The notes beneath the pieces are model-generated. The model did not search any database, had not been told where the DNA came from, and saw only the letters and a program-made list of their open reading frames with translations. Positions 21,416-32,853 of a DNA stretch of 64,000 bases are shown piece after piece (positions within the stretch are counted from its first letter, which is position 1; each line of letters opens with the position of its first letter). A program made the translations under genes and the position numbers. The stretch lies in NCBI GenBank assembly GCA_001466705.2, contig LATX02000182.1:558001-622000 (forward strand). Direction: 5' to 3'. The stretch comes from Moniliophthora roreri (lineage: Eukaryota > Basidiomycota > Agaricomycetes > Agaricales > Marasmiaceae).

Positions 21416-23962
21416 TCAGTTCCGGCCCGCTTGCTGGCCTTGACTCTTGTTGCCTTTGACCTTTTCTTCTACTGGGGAAGATTCGGCAGCGGCAGGTTCA
21501 GATGTCGCAGTGGCCTCTACACTCGAAGTGACTTGCTCAGCAGCACTCGAAGTGACCTGCTCGACAGCACTTGAGCTAGCTTCGGCAACCTCGCTGGTAG
21601 CTGTCTCGTCACCCTTCTTGCCGCCCCTGCCACCTTTCTCTGTGGGTTCAGCGGTGGGGGCAGACTCGGAGGCAACTGCGGTGGCGGTGGCGACTGCAGA
21701 CTCGGATACGGAGGCAACCGCAGTAGCGCTGGCTGACTCGGATGCGGACTGTTCGACTGAAGAGGCGGTGATAGAAGCAGGAACGGCCGACTCTGAAACT
21801 GAGGCGGTCACTGATGCAGACTGTGCGGCGGAGGCGGAGGCAGAAGCAGAAGTAACAGGTGGGAGTGAGGAGATCAAGTTGCCACTCGCGTCGACATTCT
21901 GGTCGGCTTGGCCGCAACGAGTGCGTTGTTCCTCACATTGAGCAACGGTGAAAGCGGCACCAGAGTTGGCTGCGTCAGCACAGGCGTTCTTCTGGATGTC
22001 GCAGGAGCGTTGGAGGGCAGCAGCAACGTTGACAAAGTCGTCAGAGCCTTCAACTTGGAAGCCACGACCGCCTGCTGTGACAGCTGGTGCTGCAAAGTCG
22101 CCGAGAGCCTCCGTGAACGGTTGGAGGTTGCCAGCTTGACCAGCGTTGCCATTGTTTCCATTGTTCTGACCATTGTTCTGACCATTATCCTGACCGTTGT
22201 TCTGGCCGTTGTTCTGGCCGTTGTTCTGACCGTTGTTGCCAGCGTTGTTACCAGCGTTGTTGTTTCCAGCCGTGAACTGAACGAGAAATGAGTATTTAAC
22301 AAAAAATATGAGAATGATCAAAGCTTACGTAGACACAGTCATCGAGAGATCCATGCTGGGCGACAGGGACGATTGCAGGCTGGTGGTTGGATGAAGTATT
22401 GATGGAGCACAGACGATAGTCACCAGCCGGAAGACCATTCGAGACGTCGGCCGTCAACTCGCCATTCTGAGCGGCAGCGTTCAAGCCCTGTGAAATCCCA
22501 TTCGTGAGCGTCTTGACGAAACATATACAGAGGAGGCGAATAACTACCTTGAAGAAAGCAAACTTCTTGGGATCGGTAGGGGTAGCCTGAGCCAAATTGT
22601 CCAGAAGTTCAATAACGACGTGGGAGTGACCAATGATTTGACCCTGGCCGTTCAGCTGTTGAGGAGCAGCGAAGTAGTTCTCCTGAGCATTGACGAAAGC
22701 TCCGGTTTGCATGTTGTTGATGGCCATCCTGATCTGGAAAGCTTGGTTGACGCCAACGGTGCCAAAGTTCTGAGGGAAGACGAATTTGGCGCTCGGCATG
22801 TTGTCGATGGAGGGAATGAGACCAATCGGTGCCGGATTGCAAGAACCGGTCGTAATCTGCTTGCCATCTGAAGGAAAAAAGGATCAAGTTCGTTTCAAAT
22901 GGGCTGGAAAAGAAAGAACTTACTGGTCAAAGGGGTGTTCGGGGCCGTAAGACAGAAGTTGATAAAGTTGTTCGTCGAGGTGAGCGATGCAACTTGACCA
23001 GCTGTGGGAACGTCTTGTCCATCATTAGCGAAGCCACTGGCGATTACTTTAGGGTCCAGAGCTAGAGGTGGTCAATCAGATAAAGATGGACCTGAGGCGA
23101 GCTGACTACATACTAAGAGAGGTTTGAGGGTCATTAGGGTTGTTATTGCCCCCGTTCTGGCCGTTGTTCTGCTGACCGCCATTCTGTCCATTCTGGCCAT
23201 TGTTGCCGTTGTTCTGCTGACCGCCGTTCTGGCCGTTGTTCTGCTGACCGCCATTCTGTCCATTCTGGCCATTGTTGCCGTTGTTCTGCTGACCGCCGTT
23301 CTGGCCGTTGTTCTGCTGACCGCCATTCTGTCCATTCTGGCCATTGTTGCCGTTGTTCTGCTGACCGCCGTTCTGGCCGTTGTTCTGCTGACCGCCATTC
23401 TGTCCATTCTGGCCATTGTTGCCGTTGTTCTGTTGGCCGCCGTTCTGCTGACCGCCGTTCTGTTGGCCGCCGTTCTGACCGTTGTTCTGCTGGCCGCCGT
23501 TCTGCTGGCCGTTGTTCTGTTGGCCGCCGTTCTGACCATTATTCTGCTGGCCGTTGTTGCCATTGTTCTGGCCGTTGTTCTGCTGGCCACCGTTGTTGTT
23601 TTGGCCGTTCTGGTCATTATTACCAGCTGCAACAAAGTCCTTATTAAATAGATGGCTTCTAACCAATATCGAAAAACGCACCAGCACCCCCGTTACCATT
23701 GTTATTGCTTGTAGGTCCTGCAGGAGACGCAGTGACGGTGACGGTCTGAGTTACGACGCTGACAGTCTAGGTAATAGGATTAGCATTGGGTATACATAAG
23801 TAATGAATAGAAGGATCCACGCACAGCACAGCTCTCTTGATTGTTGCCAAAACCGCCTCGGAAACGGTTGAAGTCGAAGTTGTTTCCCGTTGGAGCCGCT
23901 TGTGCGGTAAATGCCGAAAGAGACAAAGCGAGAAGAGTGGCGCAAAGAGGTTTGGAAAACAT
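21416..23962 (-). CDS. Large secreted protein with Asn/Gln/Gly-rich repeats and Ser/Ala-rich C-terminus
   Basis: Starts at 23962 with a clear signal peptide (M-F-S-K-P-L-C-A-T-L-L-A-L-S-L-S-A-F-T-A-Q-A-A-P). After introns near 23770-23830 and 23640-23690 a long Asn/Gln/Gly repeat tract follows, encoded at about 23136-23630, with four tandem copies of a 72-bp unit. Next comes a globular domain (A-L-D-P-K-V-I-A-S-G-F, M-P-S-A-K-F-V-F-P-Q-N-F-G-T-V, H-S-H-V-V-I-E), a second Asn/Gln/Gly tract at about 22150-22270, a Cys-containing block (R-S-C-D-I-Q-K-N-A-C, C-E-E-Q-R-T-R-C) and a Ser/Ala/Val/Thr-rich tail that ends charged. Proteins with this globular layout are common in mushrooms and are sometimes mislabelled as ribosomal protein S17. 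Cell-wall or matrix association is likely. The antisense long ORFs here are composition artefacts. Confidence 0.85.
23136..23630 (-). repeat. Asn/Gln/Gly-coding repeat tract with 72-bp minisatellite
   Basis: A fixed 72-bp unit starts at 23154, 23226, 23298 and 23370, with copies identical until the last one diverges near 23430. Each unit codes 24 residues made only of Gln, Asn and Gly. To the right, shorter irregular units of the same composition continue to about 23630. It is in frame inside the secreted protein, so copy-number change alters length without breaking the frame. Confidence 0.93.
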
Positions 23963-26112
23963 TCTAAACTTAGATTTCGATGATATGAAGACGTGAAAGC
24001 AAGTGAATGAACTCGTGCAAGGATGAAGAGTTGGAAAAGGAGTGGGATGCTTGTGAGCTTGGTTTGGATTGACACAAGTTAATCCAGCAAAGTCAAAGAT
24101 GGAGAAAGTCGGACACCAGTGTCAAGTGGAAGATGGATCCAAAGGAAGACGCACTGGGCGACGACCAATGTAAACGAAAAAATCAGAGCAGGAGATGGAG
24201 GAAGAGGGAGTTAAGGAAGGAAGGTTCAGAACGGTGCCTAGCCCCCTTATAACTTGGCCCATATTGCCTGTCTCGCACCGGCTTCTCGGCAAACATTTTA
24301 CCACGCGTGTGTTCCTGGATGGTTACTCACACTCACAAGTTGTACTCACACAAGTTGTACTCGCCACTCCTGTCTGACCTTGGACATATAGATTTGTACA
24401 AGCTCAACCTTCTACCAGGACAACCTCAAATCCAGCTTTATTTCTTAATACGTTCCAAATGCCTCGGTTCTTTTGCTGTTCTTCGGTCCATCTTGTGCCT
24501 GGTTGTCCAACTCTCTATTTTCGGATATCTCAGATTCTCATGTGCAGCGGTCATCAACGCCGATTTCACAAATTGTTTACCCCGCAAGTCACTTTTGCAA
24601 CCGACATATCTCTGATGAGTTGAAAACATGTGTTCCTCAACACTGATTCTCTGTCAACACAGCTCACAGCTCACCACGAAGCTCTCGCAAGCTGTCCAAC
24701 GTCGTCCAGACACGGTTTTCAATGACGTTTGTATTCGCACGATTCACCGCTATCGACTGTTAAGAATCATCGGCCCTTCATTTATGTCAGGCGTACCGGG
24801 TCTTGTAGACTAAATCTACTCTGAACTTACTCTTTTTTTTTGGCATTATTCCCCGAGTCCCAGGTTACCGTAGCGATCCTGAGGCCGCCGTCCAAAAAGC
24901 TTGAACAGCAGCTGAGCTGGCCTCCGACTCCCGAGGTCCGTCTCTCTGTGGCAATGACATTACGTTGCCTACTCACGCGTCGCTTCAGCATGAAAGGCAT
25001 GGTAACTCATTTTCTCTCAGAAATTGGCGCTACTGCCATGGACACAGCACCTCGTCTAGATCTACCTCCAAGCTAGAGAGAAATCTAACCAATTGGAACA
25101 CGGAATCGCTTCCCCGTTCCATCCATGATATTTGTGTGCAGGACATCCAGTCTCTCCCGCGTCATATTCCTTGCAGTCGACTACTCTTAGCCTAAGCCCA
25201 ACTTCCCCATCAACTCGTATCCTGCCCTAAGTAATCGAGCGTGCTCTCCGATTCCTTCATAATACCAAGCCTCGTGCACGTGTACTAGTGCTGAGTCCAT
25301 CGCGACGCGACGTCACAACAACTCTTAATGATTCTGATGATGGAACCTGCAACCCGTCTGCACATATGCTTCCAGTGCCACCAAACTCCGGGAACCATCG
25401 TCTATAACCAGTACTGTTCGGCTCCTCGTTGGGAAACAACGATCAGGAACATAATTCTACTTGCTGTGAGTAGCCAAGCCTCCTCCCTCACTCTCGTCAG
25501 TCCCGTCTTGCCTTGGGAGCCCTCCTCAGATACTATCACCATCGGCATCGGAGAAATATGTCTCTCTCCTGATACTCATGATCCGTTGTCGACGAGAAAT
25601 CAGGATTCAGAATGTAGCTCGGACTCGGCGAGTCGGCTTTCTGTTCTTCCAATCTTCCACCAGCTTACTCACTGACATGGGTCGATTGATCAATACCACT
25701 CTTACCCATGTCAATCGTCTCTTCCTGCTTAGCTCCGAAGCCCTAGTGATCAAAAGCCGTCCTTCTCCTCTCCTTTTCTGGCGCTTCTAAACCTCCTGAA
25801 TCGTTCCCGCTCTTGTTCTCGAGTCGTTACTAAAAATATGAGCGTTGATGTTGGACAGTTGCTCGATCTCAATTGACCCCTGTAGGCTGTGGTTCTGATT
25901 GTTGGGGGTCCGGGGCTAGGTCCTTCAACGAGCATTCATACTTAGCGCCCCAGCCCAAATGTTACAGTATGCCTGACTCACCGCCACCGCTCATTCTGTA
26001 CTCGCTTCATGTAAAAATTCGTGTCATTCCGCGCCGTCTAATCAAAAACATTCAACGACCAGGCACTACTTCTGATTGATGAATGGGGACGGAGGTTGTA
26101 ATCGAGCGCTCG
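23963..26112. other. Long interval without a recognised gene
   Basis: About 2.1 kb. 23963-24300 is the promoter of the secreted repeat protein. Around 24640-25200 and 25280-25800 the plus strand contains protein-like stretches in more than one frame (Ser/Pro-rich, no domain recognised) separated by stops; these may be unassigned exons or a decayed gene. Confidence 0.4.
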
Positions 26113-26526
26113 CTATGATAATTTATTCAAGTTCCTGAGCTGGAATATCACAAACACGTCACCACGTTGAGATGGTCGATCTGCGGGGAAGGACGTGGTT
26201 TCAGCATACATTGTGTCTTGAGAACGTCGAAGAGCACGTACACCACCATTTGTGACTTGGAAGCCCAAGGTAAGAATCCTGGTCCTAGACTGATGTTAAA
26301 CAAGTTACGAAACTAACTTGGCGACTTGAACTTTGATGCTGTGGTCTGCCAGCAAACCAAGCAAGGGTTCTGGCCAAGTCAACCGACGGTTAGCTTGACA
26401 AACCTGAGGGTATAAACACAGACGAGCGTACTGATATGATGGCCGGAATGATTGCAACGTAGACTTGATACGTTTCAAGAAAACAGGCGGTGCCGGATTT
26501 GACATTTGTCCCTCGGGCAGAGACAT
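26113..26526 (-). CDS. Small hypothetical protein
   Basis: Two exons join in frame across an intron near 26288-26322, from an ATG at 26526 (M-S-L-P-E-G-Q-M-S-N-P-A-P-P-V-F-L-K) to a stop at 26113. The product is about 125 residues, basic, with Y-A-R-L-C-L-Y-P-Q-V, R-R-L-T-W-P-E-P-L-L-G-L-L-A-D and G-F-Q-V-T-N-G-G-V-R-A-L-R-R. The open frame continues upstream of 26526 without an ATG, so another exon could exist. I do not recognise the family. It lies immediately downstream of the uroporphyrinogen-III synthase gene on the same strand. Confidence 0.5.
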
Positions 26527-26854
26527 CTCCGTCGAGTCACTCGTGGTAGTCACTGGTTAAGCTTCTTCCAAGATGCAGAACGACAATGAATAAAGTGTGA
26601 CAACTTGGAAGGACACTTGGGACACGCGACTTCTCCCCAAAGCGCAAGCACTCCTTATTCGTCCACGTCCATCGAAATCTTTCGAGTTCTATAATTGAAT
26701 CGTGATTCTTCATCGTGTTGAATAATACATGAATGATTTATGGTCAGCAGACGTAGAAGTATGTTGCACCTAATATTCAGAATGTTGAGATTACTGAGAC
26801 AAAGAGACGGACCTAGCAGTACATATATATCCACTCTCACCTGTTCGTGCACCA

Positions 26855-27851
26855 TCATAAGGTCGCCCTCGAGTCGAACGACACGATTGCAGATACCAAA
26901 TCCTCCGGGGTAGGCTTTGCAGCCATCGCATCTACACGAAGGTGTAGCGTCTCTCGAAGATACGTATCCGTCGTAGGTCCAATAGCAGCAACTCGTGCAG
27001 CAGGTTTTGAACCATCACAAGACTTATTTGATGTCTCTTCTGGCAGCTCAAAATGTTCTTGAAGGAATGGAAGAACAAACTGTGCCGCAGAAGGCGCGAA
27101 AAATATGATCCACCATCGAAGCACCTCGGTATCTGGATTCATTTCCATGAAGATAAGGTTCAAGAGGTCCTAGAAGAGCAAACGCACGATTATTTCGCGT
27201 TTCTTGGACTGCAAACGCCAAATCCTCTGCAAACTTGGACGACCCCTGCGTTTCGTACACTTTCAGAGACTGAAAGCCAACATTCCCGTCACGAAGAATG
27301 TTTGGAAGTGTATCGCGGTTCTTGTCTCCCGTTAGGTATAGCAATCGAGCCGAGCTTGACTTGAGATCGTCCACAATAAAACGGCCGAGCTGGTCTGCAT
27401 TTCCGCAGTCCTGCCCTTTGATGAGGGATGAATTTGGGACGAAAGGAGAATCGGGGTGCTGCTTGTAGATTTCCGACAGACTTGAGCCCGTTGCATGTCC
27501 AACAACGTAAAAAGGCTTTGTTTGCCAGCTGTCTGACCACAAAATCTTTAGTGATACCGAAGCTACCGAAGGGTGAATTAGCGTACCGGAAAATTCAGAC
27601 GTGATTTCTAAAGTTTCGACTGCTTCCTTCCACGCTTCACATGCTCTCCCGCTGGTGATAATGACACCATGATACGCAATTCCTGGTCCAGTTGCGATAA
27701 TTCTTCGCAATTCATCGATATTCGTCAAGACCGTTTCCAGAACAGGAACAGAGAATGAAGTATAACCCGATGCTTGGAATCGAGCTTCGTATTTGTCTTC
27801 CGAGTCTTGGCTTGGAGCACGAAGTAGCAAGGCTACTGAGTCTTGCGGCAT
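26855..27851 (-). CDS. HEM4: Uroporphyrinogen-III synthase
   Basis: From the ATG at 27851 (M-P-Q-D-S-V-A-L-L-L-R-A-P) the protein follows the HEM4 layout of two alternating alpha/beta domains: V-I-I-T-S-G-R-A near the first domain, F-Y-V-V-G-H-A-T, L-L-Y-L-T-G-D-K-N-R-D-T-L-P, L-K-V-Y-E-T-Q, then W-I-I-F-F-A-P-S-A-A-Q and the C-terminal A-A-I-G-P-T-T-D-T-Y-L and A-K-P-T-P-E-D-L-V-S-A-I. It cyclises hydroxymethylbilane to uroporphyrinogen III in the cytosol, the fourth step of haem synthesis. The reading frame changes between the Y-E-T-Q block and the F-F-A-P block. A 40-nt intron at 27170-27209 with a GTCCAA donor and CTAG acceptor repairs it exactly; a one-base indel is the alternative explanation. 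About 319 residues, a usual size. Confidence 0.9.
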
Positions 27852-29553
27852 GGTATCTGGGTCACAACTTTGTCGTCGTAGATGGTAGCGTCGCGGTGGT
27901 GCGGCTCATCGTGCGGGAAGGTCCCTGGCGGCCCGAAAACGCAAACTTATCCGAAATTTACCACGAATCTCGACTTGTAAGGATATCAGTATGCTGTCTT
28001 CATCGCTAAAGGAGATGTAAACGCCCTCTGGACCAGCAATAAACATACCATCATTCGTCATCCGAGAGGGATGTTGCAGCCAAGTTGCAGCGGTGTTTGA
28101 CGTACAGCCAGAGTTGAGAGCATCGGGTACGAGGAGAATTGCTACAACGAGGGTATATGTGGTCGTCTGACATCGAGCGTATTTTCAGCGCGTCAAAACG
28201 CTGGAGCTCATCTCAGGGAAACGAGGAAAGCTATCCAGAACGACGAAGAAGGCGTTACTCAAAGAATTCTGGTCTGTAATGCGGCTGACGCTTATTTCCA
28301 TGGCTTTCTCCGGCTCGTACAGTACCAAGCATTTCTAGGGCTCGTCAAACTCGTTTCCGGCTCTGAAGATCAATGGATTTGGCGAGGATCCCACATCGGA
28401 CGATAAAAGAAAATATCTCTCTCTCTGGATGTGAAGCTTGACCGAGCTGGCAAGCTTTGCGTTGATTTTATATCATCCCTCAGGCCTCAGTCAGGATGCA
28501 TATGGACGACCCCGGACTTATTCTATCGCTCGTTCCATGCTGCACCCTTCTCTCATTTCATGCTTTCGACTTTCAAATGTCCGAAGAACTTTTGGCATCC
28601 GTCGGACAACTCTTGGTATTTGCGGGCACCTCTTTAGACTCTAGAGGAGTTGTCTTTGCCTGCGAGGACTATGGATTGTGAAAGGTAGGGTTTCTTCCAG
28701 GTTAGGCGTCCCTCTACTAATGCTCACGTCTCATAGATGAATGCGTTGACCAGGATATCTACCTTTTTAGGAACACCAATCTCCGACTGAAGTTGATGAA
28801 CTTTCTTGAAACACTTGACCAAAGCCGCGAAGCGAGAGACGAAACTTGAACTTCTCACTTTGCATCGATCGCGGTAGCAGGCTGGACCGAGCAGCCTGTC
28901 TGTCACTCTCCAGAAGCTCCGATTCCTCGACGTCGAAAGACTCGAATCCGATGACATTATGGAGTAACCAACTCAGGGCTACTATCTGTCTCCAGACGAA
29001 GATCCGGACATGTAAGAAAGGATGGATGAAACTTGAGGAGCTTGGGATAAGCTTCCTCTTTGTCGCAAACGAAGCATGTCCTGGCAAATCGACCCCAGTT
29101 GGCAGTAAGTAAGTTGCATTCGCTCATCTGCTTTTTCTCTGGATTGAGGACACGAATCAAGCCTAGTAGGATGTTTGGTGTAAAGAAAACTACATTGCCA
29201 CCCTTGAGTGCCGATACTACCGAGTTTCACTTCTCCAAAAAAAAACATTACATAAATACTTTCAATGATTACACTGACGTATACGTATAGTATGTCCAGC
29301 TATACAAAACAACCGCCGAAATAGGTATACGATGTCAAGAGTAGGTTATTGATACACTAGCGTGTCGACATGTGCAAGTCGTGAGGATCGAACCGGTAGT
29401 AATGATGCAATATAGGTCATGAAGGGGCGTGAAAGGTCGTGACGAAGAAAGAGGGAACAGGTATACTAATAATATCCGAACCGCGAGACTCCATCCAGTT
29501 GGTCTACCGCGTGGGGCTCCAAATTCCATCCGCGCCATGTTGGTGGTTGGGGT
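27852..29553. other. Interval without a recognised gene
   Basis: About 1.7 kb between the HEM4 start and the GH30 gene end. Overlapping short ORFs occur on both strands at 28430-28680 and 28720-29110; the minus-strand ones have the Leu/Ser/Phe composition of F-box-like proteins but no F-box was found. Confidence 0.4.
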
Positions 29554-32125
29554 TTACTTGAAACGTTGTGCTAACTGATGTCCGAATTGCTTGAAAGAGT
29601 ATTTTGTCTTGGAGAAGAACGCAAGAGGTTCCTGCACTTGGGTATCGGTGTTGATGGGAATACTGTTTCCGACCGTGGTATTTGTGGCCTCGAATTGGTT
29701 GTTGTTAGGTGCTGTATCGGAAAAAGAATGAGCCACACAAGGAAGATGGTTTCACATGTCTGATGACTCACCAAACCACCAGAGCGTGGTGATACCAACG
29801 GGGAAAGTTATTCTTGCCTGTGATATGCATCAGTGAGAATTCCATGAAAATGTGACTTGGATCACATACCTGCAGGCCGCGGAATTCGATGGTGGTTTGC
29901 ACTGGCTGAGGATTCCAAGAACCTCCACCTTGATCATTCCCTAGGAACAAATGACGTTCAGAAATTGATGAATGATCCTATGAAGGAACTTACAGTTCAA
30001 AACGACCAAGGAGTATCGCGACCAATCGGCGGAATTGGTTCGCCTGGTGACAAAGCCAGCGACACGCAGAGCCCAGTTGAGTTCGCCACCGATGCTGACT
30101 CCGATACGTTGACCGAAAGGACCGCCTGCGTCTTTAGGAATCGTAGCCTTGGAGAGCTGAGCCATCGCATAGACTGCGTAAAGCACTCAGCCGCTGGTAA
30201 GCACACGCAGAACCGGGCTACTCACATTCTTGGTTTACGTTCCATGTTCCATCGTTGTTGATCTGAACGACACCGCGGCATCCTGGGCCACCGCAGCTGT
30301 TGGTACCGGGCAGCTTGGGGTTACCGTTACCGTCGAGGGCAATGTTCCACATCAATCCAGTGCTCGAACCGTGTTCAACGGAGCCTAGAAGTATCGTCAA
30401 CAACTTTTCAGCTCAGGTACGACTTAAGAAATTACCAATGAAGCTGAGGAAGGCAGATAAAGGATGCATGAGTGAGTGTCGATGCAGCTCATGGGGATTA
30501 TACGTACATATTGTCCATGTACCACTAAACAAGCATTAGCCTAGAACAAAATACCGAAAGACTCGAGACGAACCTTGATGTCACTCCACCAATCTGAGCC
30601 AAGCGTTCCAGAGCATTCTACCGATTGCCCGTCAGGTCAAACGTTAGATCAGGAAAATAGGCGCCATACCAGTGAAGTAAACCTATCAAACGACAACGAT
30701 GATCAGCTATTAGCTGAAGGCGATGGGAAGATTTATATCATACCTCTTTATTAGGGTAGCGATTACGGAACTGATCTTGCTGGCTAACACTTCCTTCATA
30801 ACAGTGGAACGCGACACCGGCAAAGGCATTGGGAGCAGCGTCCATCAGCTGGACTGGGTATGTGCCCGCATTGCCCCAGTTGTGGTCGTATCCTACACCG
30901 CCAGTCAGCAATTTATAGCGGTTTGAATTGAGTTGTACGCACCAATCAGTTTGACGGAGCCCAAGCCGTTGCTGTTCATCAACGACCGAAGGGCACTACC
31001 GACCTGTGCTTCCAGTTGGGGAGAGTAGGTTGATGTCGGATAAGTAGGATTGTTGTTTTGAGGCTCGTTCTGAACGGAAATGGCGTAGAGGGGGATGCCG
31101 TTGTTCCGGAAGCCTTGTAAACATTTCAAGAGGTACTGTGCATCTGTAAAAAGTGAGTCAATCATCTGAATCATTAGCGAGGTAAACGACGTACATGTCT
31201 GGACTTGATTGGAATTGAGTGAACCGCCTTTCATAGTACCACTGTTCTTCATCCACCCAGGCTAAAATTGGAAATGAGTGAAGCGAGGATTTCACTGATC
31301 GAGCTTGCTTACCGGAGACCAGGGAACGACATGTACTTTGATCACTACAGCAGCGGGCCACCGTTAGATGGTTCAATCAGACGTGTATAACGAAAAAAGC
31401 ACTGACAAGGATTGACAGATTGTATATCTTTCAAAACCGTGAACAAATATGAAGGCGCTCTGTTGACGTTGAAGTTGTTTAATGAGTTGTCGTTTGCAGT
31501 GTCATCAAAGCTGTAAACTGGAGACAATCGTGAGATGGATGACATCGTAGACTGTATTGAAAATCGCTTTACCTGAAGAGGAAAAGTCCGAAGCTCCCAG
31601 AGGTACCCGAATATAAGTTAACCCCGCAGCGTTCGCTCCGTCCGTCGGATTGAATAGGTAGTTCAACAAATTCCAGTAATTGCCAGAGTTTTGTTGCTAA
31701 AGAGCGATGAGTTTGGAGCGGATATGAAGGAAGCTGCAGGACGAACCTTCAAGTTGTTCATCAACATCGCTGAATTGTCGGCTGCACACTACAGTCAATC
31801 GTCCGTCGTGATGGTAAAATTAGTACAAATAACACGCACTTAGCGAACTCCCAAATCCAAAGATATTCTGGAGCACTTGATCATCATTGACCACTATATC
31901 TGCCTGTCCAATTGAGCTGGGCGTGCCAAAAGTAATGGGCGGGTTGGCTGGCGTTGAGGCGAATAACTTTGAGCGATCCCAGGTCGTCTGCCACTGCAAA
32001 GACGTTGAGCGAGTTGGTCTTGGAGTGAGAAAGAAAGATAGACTACGCACAATGTCCCATATCTGCTGACCAGCTATTGGTCGTGCACAAACCGAGAGGA
32101 GAATGGAAAGAGCGAGCGGGCGCAT
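29554..32125 (-). CDS. GH30 glucan endo-1,6-beta-glucosidase, secreted
   Basis: From the ATG at 32125 a signal peptide (M-R-P-L-A-L-S-I-L-L-S-V-C-A-R-P-I-A-G) leads into W-Q-T-T-W-D-R-S-K-L-F and then the GH30 order: I-F-G-F-G-S-S-L-S-A-D-N-S-A, T-Y-I-R-V-P-L-G-A-S-D-F, V-V-P-W-S-P-P-G-W-M-K, A-I-S-V-Q-N-E-P with the acid/base Glu, Y-D-H-N-W, A-F-H-C-Y, Y-F-T-E-C-S-G with the nucleophile Glu, G-L-M-W-N-I-A-L-D and a C-terminal beta-sandwich (V-T-R-R-T-N-S-A-D-W-S-R-Y) ending R-F-K. A dozen or so small introns interrupt it. The enzyme cuts beta-1,6-glucan, a fungal wall polymer, so it may act in wall remodelling or mycoparasitism. No frame break noticed. Confidence 0.9.
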
Positions 32126-32853
32126 CTTGAAGAAGAAGACCTAGTAATCGCGACGCGATTAGAGTTGATGTTATAAAAAGAAAGCAAGGAAAGGTACTGT
32201 TTTGACAAGCTTGAGGTGGTTCTTTTTAACCGAACTGAAGAGTGTGTGACCTGACGAAGGTTTATATTCAAGGTCACCACAATGGAGCTTCTCTGGCCTC
32301 CAGGCAGTGACGCGCGCGGAATTTCAAGAGCATGATGACGAGAAAAGCTTCCGTGGAACCCATTTCATACGTGTGGCAACCAAAGTGCTGCAGATGTATT
32401 GATCAGATTCATCATACTTGCGATGGCTCGGCTTATTCTGATCAAGGTAGGGACTTAAGAGGTCAATATGTGGCTTACCACACAAGCTTACTGCATTAAG
32501 CAATGGCACTCCACCGTATCAAAGAAGGTGGAAGTCTGAGTAAAGTCTAATCGCATCATCGCCTGTACAAGGTACGATGCCAGTTCCGGGCCGAACCAGT
32601 ATATCCCTCAAACAACTCCTACGCGTCAAAAAGAAGATGTTTTCTCTCATGTCTTCAGCGCCAGTTTTTACAAAAATAATACTAATGAGACGACGTGATC
32701 TTATGTCAACTGAGACATGACTCCTAAGGCCAAGAAACTCCTGATAAATGAAAATCGGGGTGTTATCGCCGATCAAGCCCGTCCTGCTCTCACCGGAAAA
32801 ACCGTCCATTACTGGTACACAACTTTCACACTTGCGGAACGAGATGGAAACGT
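32126..32853. other. Intergenic interval
   Basis: Contains the promoter of the GH30 gene on its left and the 3' flank of the adaptin gene on its right. The 96-codon minus ORF at 32519-32809 has no recognised domain. Confidence 0.4.

Noticed and set aside
23154..23441. Regularly spaced repeats that could suggest a CRISPR array
   Set aside because: Units are contiguous 72-bp tandem copies without unique spacers, in frame within a eukaryotic coding exon.
23124..23651. 175-codon plus-strand ORF rich in Val/Leu/Ala opposite the N/Q/G tract, and another at 21447-21941
   Set aside because: Both are antisense to the secreted repeat protein and arise from its codon composition (GTT/GGC/CAG repeats read backwards). 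The sense strand has signal peptide, introns and a globular domain.
29480..29545. A-box-like string with a possible CCA anticodon loop
   Set aside because: Only the anticodon stem pairs; there is no T-arm or acceptor stem, so it is probably chance.
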